Positions 8,610-18,187 are shown, counted from the first letter of the stretch. The stretch: DNA of 64,000 nucleotides from Pirellulales bacterium (GCA_019745975.1 JAIESQ010000069.1:1-64000), one strand, 5' to 3'. The notes: generated by a model from the letters alone, not told the origin. Numbers and translations: made by a program.

Positions 8610-9857
8610 TTAGCGCGCCGAAACCACCTGGCGCGCCAATGGCGGACACGCCGCACGGGCCGCCGCGAACACTTGTTCGACGGTGATCGCTTGCATGCAG
8701 GCGTTGTCGCGGCACGTCGAGCGGCGATGATTGAAGGCCGTCAGGCAGGGGCTGCAAGCCAACCCTGCCCAAAGCGAGGTATTGTGCGGCGTGAGGGGGG
8801 CGTAGAGCCGCGGCGTTTCGGGGCCAAAGATCGACACGATCGGCAAATCGGTAAACGCGGCCATGTGCGCCGGGCCGCAGTCGCTGGTCACCAGCAGATC
8901 GGCGCGCGTGAACAGCGTGGCCAGCGTGCGAATCGTCGTGTCGCCGGCCAGCGAGACACAGCGCGTCGGCGAGATTTCGGCGGCCAATTCCTCGGACAAG
9001 GCCCGCTCTTTCGGCAGGCCGGTCAGCACGATCGTGGCTCCGGGCGCGTCGGCCAGAAGGCGGCGACCAAGCTCCAGGAAGCGCTCGCGCGGCCAGCGCC
9101 GCAGCGGCAACAGATCGATCAGATTGGGTTTGAGAATCACCAGCGGTCGGCCGGGCGGGCCGCCGCAACGCCGCGCCAGGAGATCGTCGATCGCGGCCAA
9201 TTCTTCGGCAGATGGTTCGAAGGTGGGCAATCGGTAGTCGCCCACGTCGACACGCTGCTTAACGAGGACGTCGGCCCTGGCGGAGCCGTCGAGGGCCGCG
9301 ACGAGCGCGAGAAACTGGGCGCTGGCGTGCTGGTAGTAGTTGAGCCAGACGCGATGCGTGAACAAGTCGCCGCGGTAGAGCCCCTCGCAGGAATAGCGGT
9401 CGAAGCCGACACGAGTCCGCGCGCCAGTGAGATACGCCAGCACCGCCGAAACTCGCGCGAAGCCTTCGAGATCGATCACCGTGTCGATCCCCTCGCGGCG
9501 GCAGCGGCGCATCAGGCGCCAGACGTCGAGGGCGAAGGTCAGCAGATTCTTGTCGCGGATCGAGATCAAGTTTGCGGTTGGAAAGAAGCCGACGAGATCG
9601 TGCATCTCGCGGTTCGTCTCGAGCATCAGACAAAACAGGTTGTCGAGACCGACGCGACGCCGCGCCGCCTCGAAGGCGGGCATCGACAGGGCAATCGCCC
9701 CCATTTCGGCCAATTTGATGAACAGGATGCGGCGTGGCGCGCCTTGGCCGGGGTCTCGGACGCCGAACAGATTCCGCAATCGTCGCCAGCGCGTCAGCAG
9801 CCAGCACAGGATCACGCCGATCCAGTAGTCCAATGCGCGGCTTTGCTGTTCGTTCAT
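8610..9857 (-). CDS. Glycosyltransferase family 9 (heptosyltransferase-like)
   Basis: A 415-residue GT9 enzyme. The N-terminal half carries ILFIKLAEMGAIALSMPAFEA, the usual GT9 opening. The C-terminal half carries LVTSDCGPAHMAAFTDLPIVSIFGPE, the conserved nucleotide-sugar binding segment, then a Cys-containing stretch (CSPCLTAF...CRDNACM) seen in bacterial ADP-heptose transferases. It presumably adds heptose from ADP-heptose to a lipopolysaccharide or other surface glycan at the inner face of the membrane. The hldE gene lies eight bases upstream on the same strand, so donor synthesis and transfer are likely one operon. Confidence 0.88.
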   Translation of the reverse strand: MNEQQSRALDYWIGVILCWLLTRWRRLRNLFGVRDPGQGAPRRILFIKLAEMGAIALSMPAFEAARRRVGLDNLFCLMLETNREMHDLVGFFPTANLISIRDKNLLTFALDVWRLMRRCRREGIDTVIDLEGFARVSAVLAYLTGARTRVGFDRYSCEGLYRGDLFTHRVWLNYYQHASAQFLALVAALDGSARADVLVKQRVDVGDYRLPTFEPSAEELAAIDDLLARRCGGPPGRPLVILKPNLIDLLPLRRWPRERFLELGRRLLADAPGATIVLTGLPKERALSEELAAEISPTRCVSLAGDTTIRTLATLFTRADLLVTSDCGPAHMAAFTDLPIVSIFGPETPRLYAPLTPHNTSLWAGLACSPCLTAFNHRRSTCRDNACMQAITVEQVFAAARAACPPLARQVVSAR

Positions 9858-9865
9858 CGAAAGCG

Positions 9866-11374
9866 CTATTTGCGATTGCTGGCCGTCGCAGCTTCGGCCC
9901 CGCTGATGATTTTGTCAACTAAGGCGCTCGTCGAATAGCCGCCACGCATGGGGATCGGCCGCACTTCGCCGCCGTAGGCAGTGACGATTTCGTGCCCGAC
10001 GACCTCCTCCGCGCCGTACGAGGCCGACTTTGCCAGAATATCGGGGCGAATCTGGCCGACAAGCGGCGCTACGCTCGGTTCGTCGAACAGCACCACGTAG
10101 TCGACGCAAGCCAGCGCCGAGAGCATGTCGGCCCGACCGACCTCGTCGATGATTGGCCTGGTGGGCCCTTTGATCTCGGCCGCGCTGCGGTCGCTGTTGA
10201 GCCCGACGACGAGACAATCGCCCATTTGTCGGGCAGTCTCCAGCGATGACAAATGCCCCGGGTGTAACAGATCGAAGCAGCCGTTGGTCATTACAATGCG
10301 CTGACCCGCTCGGCGGCGGCGCTCGAGCTGCGTGAGCAATTCTGCCAGAGGCAGCAATTTCGAGCGGCGCGAGTGCCCTTCGGCCAGCGCCTCGGCCAGG
10401 AGTTCGGCGCGCGAGAGGGGGACGGCCCCGAGCCGTTCGACTTCGAGCCCGCCGGCCAGATTGGCCAGCTCAATCACGGCTGGGAAATCCAGTCCGGCGG
10501 CCAGCCCGAGTCCGATGACCGACAGCACCATGTCCCCCGCGCCCGTGATGTCATAAACGTCGCGCGGGCGGACGGGAAACAAGCCGGTGCGTCCCTGGCG
10601 ATCGGCCCAGGCCATGCCGTCACGATCGAGCGTGACAATCACCGAGTCGATTCCCAGCGCGACCAGGGCTTTCGCCGCGCGAATACCATCATCGGGCGAG
10701 TGGATCGAAACGCCGGTGGCCAGCGATGCTTCGAGTCGGTTGGGAGTGATCGCAGTGCAGCCTGAGTAGCGGCGATAGTCTCCGACGCGCACGGGGTCGG
10801 CGACGACGAGCTTGCCGGCGTGGCGTGCGGCCGCCACGATCCACGGCACCAGGTCGCCGGCACACACGCCCTTGTTGTAGTCGCTCACCAGCACGAGTTC
10901 GACGTCAACGAGCCGCGCTCGGACGGCCGCCAGCAGTTGCTCGGCCGCGGCGGTCGGCAACGGATGATCCTCTTCGAAGTCGACGCGCAGCATCTGCTGC
11001 GGATGCCGGCTTTGGGCGCGGCCCAGTAGCCGCTCTTTGACGGTTGTAGGGCGATCGTCGACTTCAAGCACGGCGGATGTGTCGACGCCAATGCCCTCCA
11101 ACAGAGAGCGCACTTCGGCGCCGGCGTCGTCTTGGCCGACGGCCGTGGCGAGCGACACCCGCGCGTCGAGCGCGGCGAGCATGGCGGCTACGCTGCCGGC
11201 TCCGCCCAAGCGGCTCTCGCGCTTGACGACGCGCAACAACGGGATGGGCGCCTCGGGGCTGATTCGTTCGACGTTCCCCCAGAGATAGCGATCGAGGATC
11301 ACGTCGCCGACAATCAATATGCGCGGCCCACCAGGGCGAGTGAGCAGCGGCATGAAGTCTGGAGCGTTGGGCAT
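9866..11374 (-). CDS. hldE: Bifunctional heptose-7-phosphate kinase / heptose-1-phosphate adenylyltransferase
   Basis: HldE makes ADP-heptose precursors. The N-terminal ribokinase/PfkB domain starts RILIVGDVILDRYLWG, continues through ISPEAPIPLL, and has the anion hole/catalytic phrase DITGAGDMVLSVIGL near residue 280. The C-terminal cytidylyltransferase-like domain has VMTNGCFDLLHPGHLSSLE (HxGH type) and GLNSDRSAAEIKGP. Length is about 500 residues, as expected. I start at the ATG at 11374 (MPNAPDFMPLL), close to where family members begin; the frame stays open to a TTG at 11500 and an ATG at 11398, and no ribosome site decides. It is probably co-transcribed with the GT9 gene. Confidence 0.92.
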   Translation of the reverse strand: MPNAPDFMPLLTRPGGPRILIVGDVILDRYLWGNVERISPEAPIPLLRVVKRESRLGGAGSVAAMLAALDARVSLATAVGQDDAGAEVRSLLEGIGVDTSAVLEVDDRPTTVKERLLGRAQSRHPQQMLRVDFEEDHPLPTAAAEQLLAAVRARLVDVELVLVSDYNKGVCAGDLVPWIVAAARHAGKLVVADPVRVGDYRRYSGCTAITPNRLEASLATGVSIHSPDDGIRAAKALVALGIDSVIVTLDRDGMAWADRQGRTGLFPVRPRDVYDITGAGDMVLSVIGLGLAAGLDFPAVIELANLAGGLEVERLGAVPLSRAELLAEALAEGHSRRSKLLPLAELLTQLERRRRAGQRIVMTNGCFDLLHPGHLSSLETARQMGDCLVVGLNSDRSAAEIKGPTRPIIDEVGRADMLSALACVDYVVLFDEPSVAPLVGQIRPDILAKSASYGAEEVVGHEIVTAYGGEVRPIPMRGGYSTSALVDKIISGAEAATASNRK

Positions 11375-11543
11375 GCGAGCGTCGGTTGCCGGGACCATCG
11401 GTGCGAGCGAAGCCGTGCGGGTCGGCCCTTCTAATTGTAACACCTGGTTGGCGTTGCGGGACGGCGTCGCGGCGTGGGGAATGCCACGATGCGAGCTCAA
11501 ACGTAGCTGCGAAAGCGAAGAAGAAGCCGGAGAGTTGCCGCTA

Positions 11544-12260
11544 CTACGTCGCCACGAATCCCATGAGCATCGCGAAATAGGCCAACGAAACGAGGTTGAT
11601 CAGCAAGGCGCCGTACCATTTGAGCGCGCTCGCGTGGTCATCCAGATCTTCAACCGCCGCTGCCTTCAGCAGGTTCCAGATCGAATAGGCCTGGAGGAGG
11701 CCGGGGCAAACGATGCAGCCGATCACCGCGGCTTTGAAGGCGCGGTCGGTTAACACGGCGGCCGATGGTGAACGCGGCGCTGCGTCGTCGTCCAACGCTG
11801 ATTCAGCCTCGACCGCGTCTCCAACGTCCAAATCGACCGCCACGGCCGCGGCTTCGGTGCCAACGGCGAATTCCAGGGGCGATGGTTCGTCGAGTGCCGG
11901 GTCCACGGTGAGAAGAGCGCCGCAGTTCCAGCACAAATCGAATCCTGCTTGGGCGCGCTCGCCGCAGGCTGGGCAAGCGTTCGGCCGTCCGGTTCGTTGC
12001 GGCGTGTTAGGGGACTCGCCTCCCGCAGGCTGCTGTTCGAATTCCTCGGCGCGATTGAGGAACTCGCGCGCGGCGGCCACGTGCTGCTCGGGCACTTTGA
12101 CCTTGACGCCGCCGAGAGCCGTGCCCAAATGCCAGGCGAGCCCCACAATGACGTCGTCATCGACTCTGGCCGGCACGCCCGCGTCGCACAGCGCCGTGCA
12201 GGCGATATGTGCTTCCTCGGGAGTAGCGAAATTGGCGACGGTGATCCAGCGCTCGGACAT
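11544..12260 (-). CDS. DUF2007-like protein with zinc ribbon and membrane helices
   Basis: A 238-residue protein. The N-terminal part (ITVANFATPEEAHIACTALCDAGVPARVDDD) looks like the DUF2007 signal-transducing fold. A zinc ribbon follows (CPACGERAQAGFDLCWNC, near residue 100), then an acidic linker and two C-terminal hydrophobic segments (FKAAVIGCIVCPGLLQAYSIWNLL and GALLINLVSLAYFAMLMGFV). The ATG at 12260 has AGGGG about seven bases upstream; an in-frame extension to 12374 lacks family-like sequence. Role unknown. Confidence 0.7.
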   Translation of the reverse strand: MSERWITVANFATPEEAHIACTALCDAGVPARVDDDVIVGLAWHLGTALGGVKVKVPEQHVAAAREFLNRAEEFEQQPAGGESPNTPQRTGRPNACPACGERAQAGFDLCWNCGALLTVDPALDEPSPLEFAVGTEAAAVAVDLDVGDAVEAESALDDDAAPRSPSAAVLTDRAFKAAVIGCIVCPGLLQAYSIWNLLKAAAVEDLDDHASALKWYGALLINLVSLAYFAMLMGFVAT

Positions 12261-12427
12261 CGGAGCCCCTAGATCGACGAACGGGCGGAAAGATAGAGTA
12301 TATTGATGTGCGGCTGGATCTGCGAGGTTGCTGGGCGTGCACGCCGATCGAACGACAAGGCGTGGAGATGCCACCAGATGTCGATATGTTTCGCGTGGCG
12401 TCGGTCAAGTAGGCAGGAGTGATTCGA

Positions 12428-12778
12428 ATGACTTTCGATGAATGGCTAGCATCGATCCCAATTCATCAAACGCCAAAAGGCGCCCGTCTCAACTTGCGGC
12501 TTTACGTCTACCCCGATGGGCACGGGAATTTCTGCGTTGAAGACGCCGAGGGCCGAGTCGTCAGCGGCGACCAGCCCGTCAACGATCCGGATGAAGCACA
12601 GCGCGTTCTCGACAAACTGTGGTTCCGCGCGATGGCGATACGCCGCGCCGAGCCGCCGACATCGGGCGGCAAGACGTTAGCGCAACAGCTCGCGGAAGTC
12701 GTTGGTACTGTGCCCGAGCTACCAAGCGACATGGCGGAAAACCACGACCACTATCTGCATGGGGCACCGAAGCGTTGA
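12428..12778 (+). CDS. Antitoxin of the intact PIN toxin-antitoxin pair
   Basis: A 116-residue protein whose C-terminus, ELPSDMAENHDHYLHGAPKR, nearly repeats the tail of the antitoxin at 6344-6637, while the N-terminal two-thirds differ. The shared tail is therefore the probable toxin-neutralising segment and the N-terminus the variable, perhaps DNA-binding or structural, part. The ATG at 12428 has AGGAG eight bases upstream; a GTG at 12419 lies inside that site. Its TGA overlaps the TTG start of the toxin. Confidence 0.72.
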   Translation: MTFDEWLASIPIHQTPKGARLNLRLYVYPDGHGNFCVEDAEGRVVSGDQPVNDPDEAQRVLDKLWFRAMAIRRAEPPTSGGKTLAQQLAEVVGTVPELPSDMAENHDHYLHGAPKR

Positions 12779-13176
12779 AGTACATCTTCGCGGATTCGTT
12801 TTATTTCTTTGCTTTGCTCAATCCACGCGACCAAGCTCACGCCAGGGCGATCGAGTTGTCGAGTGAACTTTCCCGACCGCTCGTGACAACCGCGTGGGTG
12901 CTGACGGAGGTCGCAGATGGTCTCGCAGCGACCCCCAAGCGACAGCACTTCGGGCGGCTGTTGGGCGCTTTACAGAGCGAGCCCTCCAATCGATTGATCG
13001 AGTCGTCCCATGAGCTTTTCGAGCGTGGCACCGCCCTTTACCTATCGCCAAACGACAAGGCGTGGACGCTCACTGATTGCACCTCCTTTGTTGTCATGGC
13101 AGATCTTGGTATTACAGATGCTCTTACGGGGGACCACCATTTCGGACAGGCTGGATTCAATCCGCTGTTGAGCTAG
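12775..13176 (+). CDS. PIN-domain ribonuclease toxin
   Basis: A 133-residue PIN-fold protein, presumably an RNase toxin held in check by the gene before it. The first acidic residue is in FADSFYFFAL (Asp7), a second acidic site is in LTEVADGL near residue 42, and LTDCTSFVVM near 100 carries another conserved Asp. The C-terminus is HHFGQAGFNPLL. The start is a TTG at 12775 overlapping the antitoxin stop (TTGA), which matches the ATGA coupling of the other module. The next gene begins immediately at 13177. Confidence 0.8.
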   Translation: MKYIFADSFYFFALLNPRDQAHARAIELSSELSRPLVTTAWVLTEVADGLAATPKRQHFGRLLGALQSEPSNRLIESSHELFERGTALYLSPNDKAWTLTDCTSFVVMADLGITDALTGDHHFGQAGFNPLLS

Positions 13177-14751
13177 ATGTTGCCACGACTCTGGAATCGC
13201 CTGACGACTCTTGGCTTGGCCGCGATGGCCGTGGCACTGTCGGCCGCGCCGGCGCTGGCCGAAGCGCCACGGCCCCGGTTTGTCGTCAAGCTGCCGGTCG
13301 AGCGGAACTTCGCTCCCTGCGACGCGCGGGTGTTTGTCTTCTGCTCCCAGCGCGCGGGGCACGAGCCGCGGCTGGGCCCCAACTGGTTCGCGCCTGAGCC
13401 GTTCTTTGCCGGCGACGTGAAGCAGCTCGAGCCCGGCCGCGAGATTACGATTGACGACGCGGCCGACGGTTTTCCGGACGTGCTTTCGCGCTTGCCGGCC
13501 GGGCGCTACTTCGTGCAAGCGCTCGTCGACCGTGATCTGGATCACCACCATCCGGGGCGCGCGCCGGGCAATTGGTACAGCCGCGTGGCGGAGATCGAAT
13601 TCAATCCGCGCGCCGATCTGGTGGCCGCGCTCGATGTCGTCGAGGAAGTTCCCCTCGAGGAGCCGTTCCCCGAGACCGATGTCGTCAAGGAACTGGTGCT
13701 CGAGAGCGGGCTGCTTTCCGATTTTCATCGTCGGCCCGTGCGGCAGCGCGGCGCGGTCGTGTTGCCGATCAGCTACGCGCAACAACCCGAGCGACGCTAT
13801 CCGGTCCTCTATATCATCCCTGGCTTCGGGGGGAGCTATCGCTCGGCGCTCGCGTATCAGGCGGGCGCGCCGGCGGCCGGTCCCCAGGAAACGGAGTTCA
13901 TTCGCGTCGTCGTCGAAGGGGAATGCAAGTGGGGGCATCACACGTTCGCCGACAGCGCGACGAATGGTCCGCGCGGCACCAGTTTTGTTCGCGAATATGT
14001 GCCGCTGGTCGATCGCACCTATCGCACGATCGCGGCGCCGACCGCGCGGTTTCTCACCGGACACAGCTCGGGGGGCTGGGCGAGTTTGTGGTTGCAGGTC
14101 AGCTATCCCGACGACTTCGCGGGGGTCTGGAGCACCTCGCCCGATCCGGTCGACTTTCGCGACTTCCAGCAAGTTGATCTGTACCAGGAGCCGCCGCTGA
14201 GCTTGTATGTCGACGAGCAGGGGAATCGGCGGCCGATCGCCCGGCGCGGCGACCAGCCCGTGTTGTGGTTCGATTCGTTCGGCTTGATGGACGACGTGAT
14301 CGGACGCGGGGGGCAGTTGCGCTCGTTCGAGGCGGTGTTCAGTCCGCGCGGGCCCGACGGCCAACCCGCCCGGGCCTGGGATCGCCGCACGGGGAGGATC
14401 GATCCGGACGTGGTGCGCGCGTGGCGGTCGTACGACATTCGCCTGAAGCTCGAAGAGAATTGGGCCATCTTAGGGCCAAAGCTGGCTGGCAAATTGCACA
14501 TCTGGACAGGGGAGCTCGATACGTTCTATCTCACCGGGGCCGTCGAGAAGCTCGCTTCGTCGCTGGCCGCACTAGGGAGCGACGCGCAAGTGACGATCTT
14601 GCCCGGCCGCAATCATGCCAATGTGCTTTCGCCAGAATTGTGCGCCGAAATGCGCCGCGGGATGACTGCCGCGCTAGTGCGGCAGCACGCCGACGTGGCG
14701 GTCACAAGGGCGGACGATGCCGGCCAGTCGTCGCGCAGCCGGTTGCCGTAG
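13177..14751 (+). CDS. Secreted esterase (esterase D / PF00756-like)
   Basis: A 524-residue exported alpha/beta hydrolase. The signal peptide is MLPRLWNRLTTLGLAAMAVALSAAPALA-EA. After an N-terminal beta domain (FAPCDARVFVFCSQRAG...) comes the hydrolase core: RYPVLYIIPGFGGSYRS near residue 207, the nucleophile elbow GHSSGG with Ser297, and LPGRNHANV near 480 supplying the His. TGELDTFY near 450 probably supplies the acid. The family cleaves esters of sugars or other carboxylic esters; the substrate here is unknown. The gene starts one base after the PIN toxin stop but is unrelated in function. Confidence 0.83.
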   Translation: MLPRLWNRLTTLGLAAMAVALSAAPALAEAPRPRFVVKLPVERNFAPCDARVFVFCSQRAGHEPRLGPNWFAPEPFFAGDVKQLEPGREITIDDAADGFPDVLSRLPAGRYFVQALVDRDLDHHHPGRAPGNWYSRVAEIEFNPRADLVAALDVVEEVPLEEPFPETDVVKELVLESGLLSDFHRRPVRQRGAVVLPISYAQQPERRYPVLYIIPGFGGSYRSALAYQAGAPAAGPQETEFIRVVVEGECKWGHHTFADSATNGPRGTSFVREYVPLVDRTYRTIAAPTARFLTGHSSGGWASLWLQVSYPDDFAGVWSTSPDPVDFRDFQQVDLYQEPPLSLYVDEQGNRRPIARRGDQPVLWFDSFGLMDDVIGRGGQLRSFEAVFSPRGPDGQPARAWDRRTGRIDPDVVRAWRSYDIRLKLEENWAILGPKLAGKLHIWTGELDTFYLTGAVEKLASSLAALGSDAQVTILPGRNHANVLSPELCAEMRRGMTAALVRQHADVAVTRADDAGQSSRSRLP

Positions 14752-14784
14752 CCGCGAACTGTGGCTGGCCTCAGAGCGGCCGGT

Positions 14785-14813
14785 CCGGGGTCACAGACGG
14801 TCACCGACCCCGG
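14785..14813. terminator. Bidirectional hairpin between convergent genes
   Basis: CCGGGGTC (14785-14792) pairs exactly with GACCCCGG (14806-14813) around a 13-base loop. It lies between the ends of the converging esterase and zinc-ribbon genes. It has no T-run, but the position suits a shared terminator. Confidence 0.5.
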
Positions 14814-15506
14814 CTACAAGCCTGCGCCGAGCATATTCCACAAGTGCGGCAGGCCCACCAGCCAACGCAAGACGAGCGTCGCCAGCACGTAGAAGGCGTA
14901 GTGCAGCAGCGCTTCCTGCACGGGCAAGTCGAAGCAAGCTAGCGCGATTCCCGCGCCAACTGCCAAGAACGGCGGCGCGATAAACAGCCAGTACAAGTTG
15001 CTGCGAAAGGCATCATCGGGCAGGTACCAGAAGATTCCCCACAAGAGCGCGTAACCGGCAGCGCAGAGCGCGGCCCGCAGCAGCAGTTCGCGACCGCGAT
15101 ACGGCTCGAGCTCATCGTCGCGCAGCACGGCGTAGCCAGCAAGCGCCAGTGGCATCGAGACGACGAGCACGCCGGCGACCCGCAGCGCGACGTTCTCCCG
15201 GATCAACTCGCCCCCCAGCCAAGCGACGACGAGCACGATGAACGCTAACCCGCCGACCAGCAGAGCGGGCACGACCTTGAGTTCACGCTTGGTGCGAGCG
15301 ACGGGGCGCGGCGTGCCGGTCGCGGTGGTCGCCTTGCCGCCGGCGGCCGTTGGCGTGGCTTCTTCCGGGGCGTGAATCTTGACGTCGTCGACGAGCGGGA
15401 TCGTGATCTTCGTCTTGCACTTCGGGCAGGGGCCCTCCTTGCCGGCGAATTTCTCGCTGACTCGAAACTGAGCCCGACAGCCGGGGCAAATTACGGCAAT
15501 GGGCAT
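14814..15506 (-). CDS. MJ0042-type zinc-ribbon membrane protein
   Basis: A 230-residue protein starting with an MJ0042-like zinc ribbon, CPGCRAQFRVSEKFAGKEG then CPKC (residues 8-30). A Thr/Ala linker and about six hydrophobic segments follow, such as VVPALLVGGLAFIVLVVAWLG and ALCAAGYALLWGIFWYLP. Such ribbon-plus-helices proteins are frequent in planctomycetes; the function is not known. A 220-base gap separates it from the TPR gene upstream and holds nothing I recognise. Confidence 0.7.
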   Translation of the reverse strand: MPIAVICPGCRAQFRVSEKFAGKEGPCPKCKTKITIPLVDDVKIHAPEEATPTAAGGKATTATGTPRPVARTKRELKVVPALLVGGLAFIVLVVAWLGGELIRENVALRVAGVLVVSMPLALAGYAVLRDDELEPYRGRELLLRAALCAAGYALLWGIFWYLPDDAFRSNLYWLFIAPPFLAVGAGIALACFDLPVQEALLHYAFYVLATLVLRWLVGLPHLWNMLGAGL

Positions 15507-15727
15507 CGACTAACGCGCCGCGGCGCGCCACTGCATCTGGGGAGTACAAAAGCGTGCATCGTAGCTGGCATGGCTGCCGCCACAAGCGCGACTCGAGAAA
15601 GCCCCGACGTTCCGGTATCGGGAGCCTGAGTGACCAGTCTCTTTGGGGCTTGCGGGCAAGTCAAGGATTGGCGAACCAGGCTGCCTCGTGCTAGTGTCCA
15701 GCGCAAGGCGTTGCCCACGATACGGTA

Positions 15728-18187
15728 TCAACGACTCGGTGTGCGGGGCGGTGCGAGGTATGCCTTGCCAGCGCGGTATAGGTCGCGCCGTGCGGCGATG
15801 TCCGTCGCTTTGCTGTCCGGTTGTTGCCCGGCGAGCCGCAGCGCCTCGTCGGCGGCCGCGATGGCCCCGGGAAAATCGCCCGCGGCGGCACGCGCGGCAG
15901 CCAGGACGTCAAGCGGAAAGGGGGCCTGACGTTTGGTTACTTCGCAGGCTCGTTCGGCCAGGGCGATGGCTTGGTTCGGGTCGCGCAGCCGTTGGTCGGG
16001 CAACGTCGCCAGCAGCCAGGCCAGGTTGAGTTGCCCCACGATCCACTGCGGCTGTCTCGCGAGTGCCGCGCGGTATTGGGCCAGGGCTTCCTCGGTTCGA
16101 CCCGACGCCAATAGTGCTTGCGCCAGACCGTGGTACGCGTCGATAAAATCGGGATTATTGTGCAACACCTCGGTGAGGGTGGCGGCGGCTTCGTCGGCGC
16201 GCCCTTGCTGCAGCCGGACTTCGGCGAGCTTCTGTCGGGCGGTCAGGTCTTGGGGACGGCGCCGGACCACGACCGCGAACTCATCGGCGGCCTCGTCCCA
16301 ACGACCGCGGTTGGCCAGCAGATACGCCAGCGCAAAGTGAGCATCGGCGCCGACCTGCTGGGGGAACTGGTCGTCGAGCGCGATGACCTGGCGAAACTGG
16401 GCCTCGGCTCCGGCGTAGTCGGCTGCTTGTGCCAGTACTTTGCCGAGACCCGTTGCGGCCATCGCCGATGTGGGGGCGATGCGCAGCGCTTCGTCGAATT
16501 GGGACCGCGCTTCCTGCGGCTTGCCTAGCACCAAGAGCGCCTCGCCACAGAGGACGCGGGGGTCGGCGTCTAGCGCGTTGAGCTCGGCGGCGCGGGCCAG
16601 GTGCGGCACGGCTTCGGCATACTGCCGCTGGCTCATCAGCGCATGCCCCAGACAGTAATGCGTCACGGGGCTTAACTCGAAGATCGCTAGCGACTGATGG
16701 TAGTAGAGGATTGCCTTGTCGAGCTGACCGTGCATCGCCTGCCAACGCCCAAGATTCGTCATCGCGGCGAAGCTGTTGTCGTTGACCTTCAATGCGTGAG
16801 TAAACAGGGTTTCGTCGTTGCGCCACACGTCCACTTGCGTAAACGACAGCCCGGCCAGCAGCGCGATGACGGCGATCGCCGTGCCGATGGTCACCGGTCG
16901 CCAATGCCGCGCCAACAATTCGGCGATGATCCACGCCACGCCGAACATCGCCAGGTACGCATAGCGATCCGCCACGCTCGATACGTATTGAAAGCCAAAG
17001 GGGACCAGGCCCAGCACAGGGACCAGCGCGGCCACGAACAGCAGTGCGCCGGCAGTCCAGGTATCGCGGCGGCGCCGAGCGACGAGCCATGCGGCCAGCG
17101 CCACCGGTATGATCCAGATCGCATAGAACCACCAGGTGCCGGCAAGCACCGACGGCCGCCAGCCGTAGTCGGCCCCCAACGGCCAGGGGACGAGCGTTTT
17201 GAAGCCGTAAAACGCCAGGGCATCGAGCGCCAACAGCGGCCGCAGATAAAGCGGCGCCGTGTCGACGATCTTTTCTTGCTGCTGCGACCAGGTAATGACC
17301 AGCATCAACACGCCAAGGGCGACCCAGCCGGCGAGCCACGGCACGGAGCGCCGCCAGTTCTGGCGCAGCACTGTCATCTGCAAAACGCCCGCCAACAGCG
17401 GCAGCACGACGGCCGACGGTTTGGCCAACACCGCGAGAACCATGGCCGCGGTCGCCAGCGCGTAGCGTCCCAAGTGGCGCGGAGGTTGCGAGGCCGTCGC
17501 CGGCCGCTGCTGGTGCCGTTGGGTCCTCGCATCGGGCTTGCCGACTGGTGGCTGAATCGTGCGCACCTCGTCGGCATCGACGAATCGCACGTACTGCCAA
17601 AGCGCGAACAAGCCGGCAACGGCCGCCAGTAGGCCGCGCGTTTCGGTCACCCAGGCGACCGATTCGACCTGCAACGGATGCACGGCGAAAACCAGCGCCG
17701 CCAAGGTCGCCGCGCCGCGGTGACCGGTTAGCTGAGCCAGGAGCGCGTAGACCAACCAGCAGGCCAGCACGTGCAACAGCAGGCTGGCGGCGTGGAAGAC
17801 GACGGCCTGCGCCTCATCGCCCGACACGCTGAACCCGAACCGCTCGGACAGCCAGGTTTCGGCCGCGAAGAACGAGTAGCTGACCGGAGCGTAAAGTCCC
17901 TTGTACGGCTGGCTCCAGATGGTCGCCAAATTGCCCGCGGAGACCGGGTGCAATAGCGGGTTGTCGACAACGTTCAGCCGGTCGTCCCAGATCAAGAACT
18001 CGTTCGTCACGCCGCGGGCGAAGACGGCGGCGCATACGCCGGCTAGGAGGAAATACGGGAGGAGCAGCCGCCATGGCGATGTCGCGGTGGATTCCGATCG
18101 CTGGAAGCCGATTTGCGGGCGCGCCACATGTCGTCGAGAGTTCTTGGTGCGCGCCATGGAGACCAGTGCGAAGGCGACGAGCCGCAT
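15728..18187 (-). CDS. Polytopic membrane protein with C-terminal TPR repeats
   Basis: An 819-residue protein. The N-terminal half has around ten membrane segments in a GT-C/TMTC-like layout, with the early luminal-loop phrase FLIWDDRLNVVDNPLLHP and YAPVSYSFFAAETWL. The C-terminal half (from about residue 470) is a run of six or seven TPR units, e.g. DKAILYYHQSLAIFELSP, YAGAEAQFRQVIALDDQFP, TEEALAQYRAALARQP. This resembles TMTC-type proteins that may glycosylate or tether exported proteins, but donor and acceptor are unknown. The acidic WDD in the first loop would fit a GT-C metal site. ATG at 18187; an alternative ATG is at 18157. Confidence 0.78.
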   Translation of the reverse strand: MRLVAFALVSMARTKNSRRHVARPQIGFQRSESTATSPWRLLLPYFLLAGVCAAVFARGVTNEFLIWDDRLNVVDNPLLHPVSAGNLATIWSQPYKGLYAPVSYSFFAAETWLSERFGFSVSGDEAQAVVFHAASLLLHVLACWLVYALLAQLTGHRGAATLAALVFAVHPLQVESVAWVTETRGLLAAVAGLFALWQYVRFVDADEVRTIQPPVGKPDARTQRHQQRPATASQPPRHLGRYALATAAMVLAVLAKPSAVVLPLLAGVLQMTVLRQNWRRSVPWLAGWVALGVLMLVITWSQQQEKIVDTAPLYLRPLLALDALAFYGFKTLVPWPLGADYGWRPSVLAGTWWFYAIWIIPVALAAWLVARRRRDTWTAGALLFVAALVPVLGLVPFGFQYVSSVADRYAYLAMFGVAWIIAELLARHWRPVTIGTAIAVIALLAGLSFTQVDVWRNDETLFTHALKVNDNSFAAMTNLGRWQAMHGQLDKAILYYHQSLAIFELSPVTHYCLGHALMSQRQYAEAVPHLARAAELNALDADPRVLCGEALLVLGKPQEARSQFDEALRIAPTSAMAATGLGKVLAQAADYAGAEAQFRQVIALDDQFPQQVGADAHFALAYLLANRGRWDEAADEFAVVVRRRPQDLTARQKLAEVRLQQGRADEAAATLTEVLHNNPDFIDAYHGLAQALLASGRTEEALAQYRAALARQPQWIVGQLNLAWLLATLPDQRLRDPNQAIALAERACEVTKRQAPFPLDVLAAARAAAGDFPGAIAAADEALRLAGQQPDSKATDIAARRDLYRAGKAYLAPPRTPSR

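Noticed and set aside
8388-9938. 516-codon plus-strand frame opposite the GT9 gene
   Set aside because: It is the antisense shadow of a recognisable glycosyltransferase, with no family features and a biased composition.
13042-14364. 440-codon minus-strand frame opposite the esterase
   Set aside because: It is antisense to a gene with signal peptide and GHSSGG motif. Composition is Arg/Ala-rich and no domain is visible.
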